A stretch of 37,960 bases of DNA. It comes from Lingula anatina (Eukaryota > Brachiopoda > Lingulata > Lingulida > Lingulidae). How positions within the stretch are numbered: the first letter of the stretch is position 1; each line of letters starts with the position of its first letter. The notes beneath the pieces are model-generated. The model made no database searches. It saw only the letters and a list, made by a program, of their open reading frames with translations, and had not been told where the DNA came from. Shown in pieces: positions 10,741 to 19,302 of the stretch. The position numbers and the translations under genes are program-made. Location of the stretch: NCBI RefSeq assembly GCF_001039355.2, contig NW_019773871.1, positions 1-37,960 on the forward strand. Reading direction: 5' to 3'.

Positions 10741-11424
10741 CATAATTTTATATTAAAGCAATAATAACTCTTCCTTTGAGATTCAAAATTCAGCAAGAAA
10801 TACACTGTAAACAACGCATGGACATATATTCTATTGCATTTTCCCACTAAAACGACTGTTATTGTAGTAAAACTAAAATCGATGCCTTTCTTCACGGTCG
10901 TCAAGGCATCCGTTGCCAATGACGTTGAGGTGTCACGCGGATTCTCGCGTACATTCGAGACCAAAAGAACATGGCGGGAAACGCGACAGACGGAAGTTGC
11001 GAGTTTTTGTACAGTGCGACAGATAACGAAAAGCCCAGAATTGCACACATTGTAGATATAAATGCATTTTGAGCAATAAGACGAATATAACTTATGAATC
11101 TTATAGAATTGTTATGTAGTGTTGTTGTTGTTGTCTGCTTTTCCCGCGGTTTTAAGTAGGTCACCAGAAACTATCGCTCGATATCGCGTGGCTATGTAAT
11201 GTCAGCGAGGGCTCCGTCAGTTAAAATCACGTAAGAGATTTTAACAAAAAAACGTACGTTTAGGAAAATAACCCTGGATTAACTTTGAATACAGGAATGG
11301 GGTCGTTGACCATTGGTAAGTACGGGAAAATTGCAGTTTTTTCCAGGAAAATCGTATTTTTGGCCAAAACGAAGAGTAATTATGACTTTAACTATACACA
11401 TCCTAACACAGTCACAAAGTTTAA
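10741..11424. other. CpG-containing unique segment, no assigned gene
   Basis: Absent from the matching spacer between C and D. It contains a relatively CpG-rich patch (about 10920-11230) with a small plus-strand ORF of 33 codons at 10971-11072 starting AACATGGCG, a good start context. The peptide (MAGNATDGSC...) is not one I recognise, so I do not call it a gene. Confidence 0.4.
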
Positions 11425-11815
11425 GACTTAAAACATCTGCACAACTAAGGTATTGATGACACCGGACACATAAACTGAACATCGTGCCTTTGTAAGACGA
11501 CACATACCAGGTGTAACAGGAATGGTAGTTAAAAATGGATGTCTGGGGTCTCATTTGATTAGTACGGGTGAGGGTTGGTCGTATCAGTAGTAGTATAGGG
11601 GACGAATGTCACATACACAAAGTAATGGGGAACGGACTCTGGTTCCTATCTAACAGTCAGCAATGTGATAGTTGTGCTAAATGGATGTGTTCCTTATAAT
11701 CTCCGGACGGAGACTTTTCATCAAGTTAAATTGATTTAACCATAACTACTTATTTAAGAGGCATTAAAATAACAACAAAAATCCTTTCAAAAAGAAACCG
11801 TCTTATAATCATAAA
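11425..11815. repeat. Spacer duplication block, copy 1
   Basis: Matches 32640-33045, including GACACATACCAGGTGTAACA, CAGTCAGCAATGTG and CTACTTATTTAAGAGGCATT. The match stops near 11815 at CCGTCTTATA. Parts also resemble the 3' flanks of genes A and C, so this may be the tail of a lost gene copy. Confidence 0.65.
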
Positions 11816-12351
11816 ATATTACTGCTGAACCTGGCTGATATTGGAAGAGATATGTTGAACTGTTTTCAGAATTACTAGTACTTGATGGAAATAGTACCGT
11901 TTGTTTCATCATTAATGATTTTGTAATTAAGACTGGTTGATGATAACAGCATGGTCGTTACAGCATTTGTCTTAAGCTTGTCTAATCCGTGTACATTTCG
12001 CCACTTTACACAGAGAAGACATTTGGAGGATCGTCTTCGTCTTCTTGTTCTTCATGTGCCATCAACGATGCAGTTTCAGACGAAGGTTGATATTAAATCA
12101 TTGTTTGTTGGGCCAGATACTGGAGGGGACCATGTTCCTTCTCCAAATTTTTAGTCCATTTTTGGGGGATGAAGGGCTGTTGGCTCGCAAAAGGGCTCAT
12201 CCGCCTTTTGACAGGTTTTGTTTTAAGTCCTGTAAGTCATGGCTCTCAGCAGTTCGATTTCTATTTTTCTCTTCACAATTTTTGAGTAACCACAGCTTAA
12301 CCCGGTCCCCACTTTTTGTAACTCACTCGCGTGTAACTCAAGAAAAACGAC

Positions 12352-12737
12352 TTCATGTCATGGCTGTTAAACCTCCGACTCAGGAGCGCAGCATGCTTTC
12401 CCAACTCTGTGAACTTAAGTGTACCCTTCCCTTATAATTTTTATGTATGTTTAATTTTTCAACATTTCCAACCTTTATGAATATGAAACAAAATAAGACG
12501 TACCTGTATATATCATAAACGGAGAGCGTGCACACAAGAGGCGATTTCATGTCATCGCTGTTTAACTGCCAATTCAGGATCGCAGCGTGCTTGCCTGGTT
12601 CTGTGAAGCTAAGTGTACTGTTCCCTGATAATTTTTGTATGTGTTTAATGTGATATTTTCCACCATTTATGAATATAAAGCAAAATACGATGCATATTCT
12701 AAGCGGAAAGCGTGCTCACAAGATCGGCGCCATGTTG
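12352..12737. repeat. 194-bp tandem dimer
   Basis: The sequence beginning TTCATGTCATGGCTGTT at 12352 repeats 194 bases later as TTCATGTCATCGCTGTT at 12546. The similarity continues through GTGAA-TTAAGTGTAC and TTTATGAATAT. Two diverged units, function unknown. Confidence 0.6.
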
Positions 12738-13573
12738 CCCCTGTCCCAATGTTATTACCCAATGTCGTGGACGTGCACATATAATTATTGTGTTGACAAG
12801 GGCGTGCGTGTGTGGGAGAGGGGGCAGTAAAGTATGGGCCAACAAAGATAATTTGGTAGACTGTCAGAAAATATTTCTGGATCCTCCCCTGTATATGAAT
12901 GGATAGCACGGTTCCCTGCAACACAATACCGAGTATAATTAATATGGCTTTTTTCAAGATATTAACAAATAAAAACAGATTATATGAAAGGTGAAACCTT
13001 GTCACAAGTAAATGTTTATTTGGCGCACAACTTGGAAAAAATATACGTAACTGTGCACCTGTTGGCTTACATAATTTTGGCTTTCGGTTTTCTTCCTTTG
13101 ACTTAATCAAATTTTTGACCTCTTTGCAACCCCACATTTGAAAATATGAGCGATATTTGTTTGGCTATTATTTGTCAATGTAAAACTAGCTGATACCAAT
13201 CACATCAATTATTAAACCATGATAACAGCTCAAAATAATGATTATATTTTACAACCAAAACAAAATGTCAAATATTCATTAAGGGAACAGGAAACATTAA
13301 AAACACCTAAAATTAAAAACAAACGATCAATGAGTGACTTTTTAACAAGTGCCACATACAAGTTTCAGAATTAACTGATAGACCTTTATATCTTCTTTTT
13401 AACCTTGCATTTTAGTTATTTTAGTTATTTTTTACATATGTCTTTATTCTTTACATATTCCTTTATTCTTACTTACTAATGGTTTTATTCAACTATGATG
13501 CAATGATTGTAATTATCCAACCCTCGGGTTGCAAGTTTGGTAATAATAATAATAGTAATAGAATAATAATTAA

Positions 13574-13575
13574 AA

Positions 13576-13606
<31 letters not shown>
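13574..13606. repeat. (AAAT)n microsatellite
   Basis: Eight or so AAAT units. It is followed at once by a GTGGG-TTCGATT-CCCAC stem-loop that resembles a tRNA T-arm. Confidence 0.9.
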
Positions 13607-14067
13607 AAAAGGCGGGGTGGGTTCGATTCCCACTCAGTTACTTTTTCTATTTTAAAAATTATTATTATATACTTATTTCTTATAATGGTTCAATGATTGA
13701 TGTGACAGGTAGCAGCTAGTGTTATTGTATTATGAAATTGTGTTTTTCTAGGTAAATGGGCATTTTAGATTAGGCCAACTCGCAGGGTATATTTATTTTA
13801 AAAGACAAAAAGATAACAACAAACTAAAGATGATAATAATATATTATTAATTGTTATTGTTTTATTAATATGTTTTTACATTTGGGCTACTTGTATACCT
13901 TCTAAAATAATGCAATCAGCACAAGAGCAAATATCAACATTGTTCTAAACAGTAATATGCAAACATATATCTGTGACAATAGGAGTGCCAGCCCTACTGA
14001 ACCAATACTTTGGGGGATATGTGAAATGATATGCTCCTGGTATCATTTTATTAACATCAAATTTCAC

Positions 14068-14096
<29 letters not shown>
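14068..14096. repeat. Poly-A tract
   Basis: Run of 29 A. It could be the tail of an old retroposon, but no body was recognised to its left. Confidence 0.9.
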
Positions 14097-14098
<2 letters not shown>

Positions 14099-15444
14099 TA
14101 GACCAAGCATTATAACTACTCAAGATCTGATTATTGATCATGTTTGATTACTGATTACTTGATTATTGTATGATTACTCTGGTTCATGGGGTGACACTTC
14201 TATTGTCCATTGTGTGTAAGTACTATTATATTCTAATTCGCTTACGCTTAAACGTATATAAATTATTTATCGTCTAATAACTCTCAACGAATAAAACCAC
14301 TTCATCTTCAAACACCAAATCATTTATTTATAAATAGGAATGAGTCGATGTGCCTCTGCCTGTGTACAGACGATATAATATTACATACAAACTTTTGCTC
14401 CGTCACCAGTTACATTTCCCGCATAGCCTAATTCCAATTCCGGTACAGTTCGTACTTAAATGAATCTGATAATTTTATAACGCATAATCAAACCCCATCT
14501 TTATACAATTGTTTTTATACAAAAACTTTTATTTGGAATAAACTGGAATGTCTGTACATTAGCGTAGTTCGACTTCGAATGATCGTTTCCCTTCCTCACG
14601 TGATCTGTTCACCTTTTGAATACAGCGCCCCCTGTGCCTCCTAATGACTTTTCTCCTAAGACACGTCATCGTTGACCCGTTAAACGACAATAAATACATG
14701 TATAGTGATTAGTAAAATACACATTTCTTTACCAGTACACATTCACATTGCAGTTCATAACATATTTTAACGGAAGGCCAGCTGTCCCATTACACATTTA
14801 ATATTAATTAATTGTAATTTATTTTCAATTACTAAATAACTAAATGTTTTACTAATTAGTCACATTCCAGTCCATTTTAATTTGCTGCATTTGAAGTGAC
14901 ACATTTGTTATATTTCTCATTAAGTAAATTTTTGTCTAAGTACCTTGAATATTAAAAATGCCGTATTATTAATATGTATTGTTTTTAACTGTATTTTAAC
15001 AAAAAATATTGTTAAACTGTACACACCTACCAGAAGACCCTTTATCATCTACATTACATTGATACTGCTTAGGTCAAAAATAATTTTAATTCATAGACTA
15101 TCGGATTCATGTCCTGGCACGATTTACCGGGGTATGTTGTTTAAGTCTAATAAAAACAAGAACTCGTAAAAGCATATGATAATCCAAATCTTTGAAAAAA
15201 TCCTACTTCTCTATTAATTTAAAAATGACTTACAGGGAAAATTTTGTAGTTCCTTCACTACCACTTTTACACACTACAATGAATTATAGTAATAACACCT
15301 GTATCAAACGCTTGTATCAAATATCCCCAATCAACAAGAGTATCAAATGATTCATAAATTTGATCTATATTTACGTTTTTTATCACAAGTTTATATTGTT
15401 ATAATTAATATACGAATAATTAGTTTACACTTCATATCTTTTAC

Positions 15445-16575
15445 TGTTTCAGACAATTATACACCCCCGCGCACGCACATATTTACAATCAAACATCGTT
15501 GGGACCAAGCAAAGTCAATCCACAGAGCGTTTAATCTTATTTACATCAAAACATAGAGAAATAATATGAGAAAATAAGTCTTCAGTAATTAACTCTGACA
15601 AGACTGCCCGATGTTATCAGTGATATCAGTCGACGCTTATCTTTACGCTAATATACACCTTGAAAATATTGAAAATTATCAGGTTACAGGTTTGGTGTCA
15701 TCTCATACATTTTATATGTTCAAAAATGAATGTCAAGCTTTCTAAAAATGTGAACTGAAAGAAAGATGCATTTGTCTTTATTCCAAAAAGCATCTTTGCA
15801 TCGGAGATTGATGTGGCGCTATCTTGACACAAGTTTGTGTAGTCGGATAATACTCTGAAATCAATACTTGACTATTTCTAAGTTGTATAAAATTTAAGTA
15901 AAGCATATACTGTATATATATCGCTCTACCACGTTTATGAGGCTAAAACTGTAAAAGCCATTGTATAAACGTGTTATTTGTACCCTTCTTCATGCCGCCT
16001 TCTCCTGCCATATTTTTGATAGAGCGGTAGACCAATTTTGAAAACGAATCTACGTTTAATGTTTGGGCCGTATGAGCCAGTGGCTGCCTGGCTGGTCAGG
16101 TAGAGACTTCCACCAAGTTTTAACTGATTATAGCATATTTTGCTTATTAGTCAAAAACCCTTTTTGTGATAGCATCACTGTTTTATAGTTTAAATAAAAT
16201 TATTTGATTGTCTAATGGAATTCAAAATCGGTAAAAAAATAAAATGTGGTTCTCAGAGCACCACTTTTATTTTAATTTCCAATGCATATCTGTGTGTCTA
16301 CCTTTAAACGGTGTTACTTCGATTGGTGCCCACAAATGTTTATATTAATATTAGGGAAAATGGAATTTCTATTCCTTTTTACCACTATGATCGTAAGGGT
16401 ATATATAATACTACGAAATATTGAAATGAATTATACACTGTTATATAAAGATGATCTACATAACTTTAACAGTTTATACACAAATATATGGATTTTTGGA
16501 TAGATCTGAAAAACTTTCTCTCAAAAAAGTGATCTATCACACACACTGTAAATATAGTACACTGGTATGGTGAAA
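15445..16575. repeat. 3'-flank duplication block of gene B, copy 1
   Basis: Alignable with 33045-34170 downstream of gene D. Shared phrases include TTTCAGACAATTA, ACATCAAAACATAGAG, GTTACAGGTTTGGTGTCATC and GCCGCCTTCTCCTGCCATAT. It probably contains the gene B 3' UTR at its right end. No independent gene is seen; the short ORF near 16282 (also at 33851) shows no domain. Confidence 0.8.
16266..16271 (-). promoter_or_regulatory. Candidate poly(A) signal of gene B
   Basis: AATAAA on the minus strand about 310 bases past the gene B stop, conserved at the matching place after gene D (33862-33867). Confidence 0.35.
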
Positions 16576-16578
16576 AAA

Positions 16579-17061
16579 TTATGCAGCATCTTCTTGACTT
16601 CGACTAACTGCTAGATGTGAATCCTGGCATCCATCAGGTCTTAGGGCACCGCGCATATACTGCACTGGCATCTCCTGTACATCCTCTGGTTTCACCATAT
16701 ACTGCACTGGTATCTCCTGTACATCCTCTGGTTTCACCATATACTGCACTGGTATCTCCTGTACATCCTCTGGTTTCACTGCAAGAAGAGCCGCCAGATT
16801 ATAACGGCCCTCGTCAATAAACCAGTTTCGCAGGTGCCCCACAGGTTCCTTATGCAATGGGCAGTCCAATACCTTATGTAATAATACACTGCATTTATCT
16901 GATGATGTTTGTCGGTGATTGACTTCTTCCATGTCTGACTTACTAATGATACTCTCCGAATAAAGAAAATCTAGCAGTTTCTTAATATCAAACCCATCAT
17001 TTTTAATGGAATACAAGTTTTTTTTAAGATTCTTGTATTCAACCTCCCACCTCCTTGCTTT
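16579..17061 (-). CDS. Gene B exon 4 (last): CARD-like domain plus 14-residue repeats
   Basis: Opens after TTATTTTTCAG in phase 0 and runs 160 codons to TAA. A basic, probably helical or coiled start (KARRWEVEYKNLKKNL) leads into a helical death-fold pattern: IKKLLDFLYS, ISKSDMEEV, CSVLLHKVLDC, EPVGHLRNWF, YNLAALL. The C(P/S)-(x)2-KEP-(x)2-H motif is shared with the last exons of C and D. Next come three copies of VKPEDVQEIPVQYM and a short polar tail. CARD is the best reading; another death-fold subclass is possible. In gene D the 14-residue unit occurs once. Confidence 0.65.
   Translation of the reverse strand, partial: KARRWEVEYKNLKKNLYSIKNDGFDIKKLLDFLYSESIISKSDMEEVNHRQTSSDKCSVLLHKVLDCPLHKEPVGHLRNWFIDEGRYNLAALLAVKPEDVQEIPVQYMVKPEDVQEIPVQYMVKPEDVQEMPVQYMRGALRPDGCQDSHLAVSRSQEDAA
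16654..16779 (-). repeat. 3 x 42-bp in-frame tandem repeat
   Basis: Three near-identical units encoding VKPEDVQE(I/M)PVQYM. The matching site in gene D has one unit, so copy number has changed since the duplication. Confidence 0.9.
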
Positions 17062-17284
17062 CTGAAAAATAAATACACACTGTACTTACAAACATATAGC
17101 CTAAAACTGACTTTATATTTTCAAACACCTGCAAAATCTATATTCTGATAATATGCATTTGCATTATATATTTCTATTGTTTAATAAATTTCATATAAAG
17201 GCTCATTCAAATTAGGATTTAAGGTGTCCTTTGGCATCTTTCAGACTTCGGGCCAATATGCTAAATGGGTGGAGATAAACTTAC

Positions 17285-18556
17285 TTTAACTTCATCAATT
17301 AAATACTCTATTTCAGATGGTTTTACTGTTTCCTTCACTGTCTCTCCAACCCTCCTCAGCAAAAACATTACTTGCTGAAATGAAGACTGCAAATGAAAGA
17401 AGACAAATTCAACAGGTTCTGTAGGACAACAGTTATCTCTCAACTGAAGTTCATGTACAACGGCCCTCCATACTTCTGGGTTTTTCAAAATGCCCTCTAA
17501 GTTGTCTTTAACCGCCAAAGGCAGATACTCTTGTAAAACCTGGACAAAGTCAGGCGGTTCAGAAGCAGCCGATTTCTGATGTCCACTCTGTTGTAGGATG
17601 TTGATATAATATGTATTTGCATTTATAATTTGTTGCTCTGTTGTTTTCATCACTGCAGCCCTATGACCAAATGCGGTAAAATCAGCTTCACATAGTGACA
17701 GGGCTTGATTTGGTCTTCCATAATGATGGCCTAGAGCACACAAGGCTTTAGCGTCTGGAAGCTGTTGTTGAGGCGATTGCGGTGTTGTAAGGTGCGGAGA
17801 TTGCTGAGGATGTGCAAATTGCTGCTGTTGATGCTGCAAACGAGGTTGCTGTTGCTGAAATTGCTGCTGATGTTCAACAATTTCTATGTGAGGCTGGGTT
17901 TCAAATACTTGATTCTCGCCATGACCTTGGTGTATTGATGCTAATGCCGATTGTGCTAGAGGGCTTAGAATTGACTGTTGCTGCGAAGGATCTGAAAACC
18001 CTGGGGCTGGGAGAACTTGTGTCTGGTGGGACACCAAGGGGTTCATAACTGACTGTTGTTGCAGAGGTTCTGATGTCCCTGGGGCTGGGAGACCCCACTG
18101 TGCATGGTGGGACACCAAGGGGTTCATAACTGACTGTTGCTGTGAAGGCATTGAGGGCCCTGGGACTGGGAAACTTTGCTGTGTCTGGTGGGACACCAAG
18201 GAGCTCATAACCAACTGTTGCTGCGAAGGCACTGAGGGCCCTGTGGCTGGGAGACCCTGCTGTGTCTGGTGGGACACCAAGGGGTTCATAACCAACTGTT
18301 GCTGCGAAGGCACTGAGGGCCCTGTGGCTGGGAAACCCTGCTGTGTCTGGTGGGACACCAAGGGGTTCATAACCAACTGTTGCTGCGAAGGCACTGAGGG
18401 CCCTGTGGCTGGGAAACCCTGCTGTGTCTGGTGGGACACCAAGGGGTTCATTAATGACTGAATCTGCATGGATTCTGGGGTCTTCTTCTGTGATTGGTTT
18501 CCCCCATAGGGCTTGGCAACTAGATGAGACTGTTCAGTGTCACCTTCCTTTGTAAT
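17285..18556 (-). CDS. Gene B exon 3: Pro/Gln-rich repeat region and helical domain
   Basis: 424 codons between a TTGCACTTTCAG acceptor and an AAA|GTAAGT donor, phase 0 on both sides. Order: about 35 polar residues; six 27-residue repeats of the type MNPLVSHQTQQGFPATGPSV plus PSQQQLV; a Gln-rich stretch with QQQQP and HQQQQ; then about 170 residues of predicted helical character, with LCALGHHYG, NLEGILKNPEVWRAVVHEL and FQQVMFLLRRVGETVKETV. I recognise no named family. The repeat region is likely disordered and may act as a spacer or interaction surface between COR and CARD. The exon is absent from A and C. Confidence 0.75.
17969..18451 (-). repeat. Six 81-bp in-frame minisatellite units
   Basis: Five 27-residue units and one of 26 residues, starting at the Met of MNPLVSHQTQ. 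The first three units are nearly identical in DNA; units 4-6 are more diverged, which suggests expansion at the N-terminal side. Confidence 0.95.
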
Positions 18557-18940
18557 CTGAAAGTGCAAGCATAATTTCAAAACATTTTAACAAGATATTT
18601 TGAAATGAAATTTCTTCCCAATTTTAACTTTTACGTTTTGTTAAAAAGCTGCGCACAATGCCACTCCAAAGTGAAACGGACAGAATTACGCTCTCCCCCT
18701 CTTTGCCTTTCCTGATGTGCTTTTGTAATGCATTGTATGGCCTATATGTTCTCACTTTAAATTCGTCATCTACCAGGTTAACGTTGACCATATCATGATC
18801 AGGTAAATAGCCACTGTGTGTTATTAAGGTGTGTCATGTATAAAGAAAACTGCGTAATAAAAAGTAATTATGTAATTGAATTAACAAACAAAGATATACC
18901 AGCAACTTAATCACTGTAACAATATGTGCCCATTGATTAC

Positions 18941-19075
18941 CTTGCCAGAGTGCAGACAGATTTTCATCTCTGGGGCTGCCTCACAAATACAATCAGCAGA
19001 TATTCCCTTGGGAATGTTCTCAAATAACTCTAACCCAGATTTGTTGTCTCCCAGATGGTACATATGAACGTGACC
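18941..19075 (-). CDS. Gene B exon 2: short conserved linker module
   Basis: Forty-five codons between TTTATCTGTAG and a GGCAAG|GTAAT donor, phase 0. The peptide starts GHVHMYHLGDNKSG, includes LFENIPKGISA and a C-x-C pair, and ends in SGK. Position, length and sequence agree with exon 2 of C and D. Intron 1 on its upstream side is 227 bases and is itself alignable with that of gene C, showing recent duplication. Confidence 0.85.
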
Positions 19076-19302
19076 CTACAGATAAAACAACCATTGCCTA
19101 ATGCATATGCACATTTGTTTTTCTATTACTATATCTATTGTTACCATTACCTGACCAAATAAAGATTAGATGCGATCGATGATTAATCTATAACTTCGTC
19201 AGTGACACTTGCTCACTTTTTCAAGCCAAACATTTGAGTCCTCGATTAAACATATTAATATTCATTTCAATTAATACCATGAAAGTAACAGAACTTGCTC
19301 AC

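Larger units (their letters stand above)
11816..15444. other. 3.6-kb segment missing from the paralogous C-D spacer
   Basis: In the C-D spacer, sequence equivalent to 11815 runs directly into sequence equivalent to 15445 (junction near 33045). The segment is therefore an insertion here or a deletion there. It holds a 194-bp tandem dimer, an AAAT microsatellite, a poly-A tract and a fragment ending GGATCCTCCCCTG near 12890 that resembles a hAT-type end. I see no supported gene; the longest frame (12667-13137, minus) looks non-coding. Confidence 0.5.

Noticed and set aside
12667-13137. 156-codon minus-strand ORF
   Set aside because: Spans unrelated sequence including a hAT-like end (GGATCC near 12880) and part of the 194-bp dimer; no domain pattern and no paralogue support.
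13617-13635. tRNA T-arm-like GTGGG-TTCGATT-CCCAC
   Set aside because: No A-box, anticodon arm or acceptor stem upstream, where an AAAT microsatellite lies; at most a fragment of a tRNA-derived SINE.
17812-18461. Plus-strand ORFs and an alternative minus frame across the Pro/Gln repeats
   Set aside because: Shadow frames of the 81-bp repeat; their apparent repeats simply mirror the coding minisatellite.
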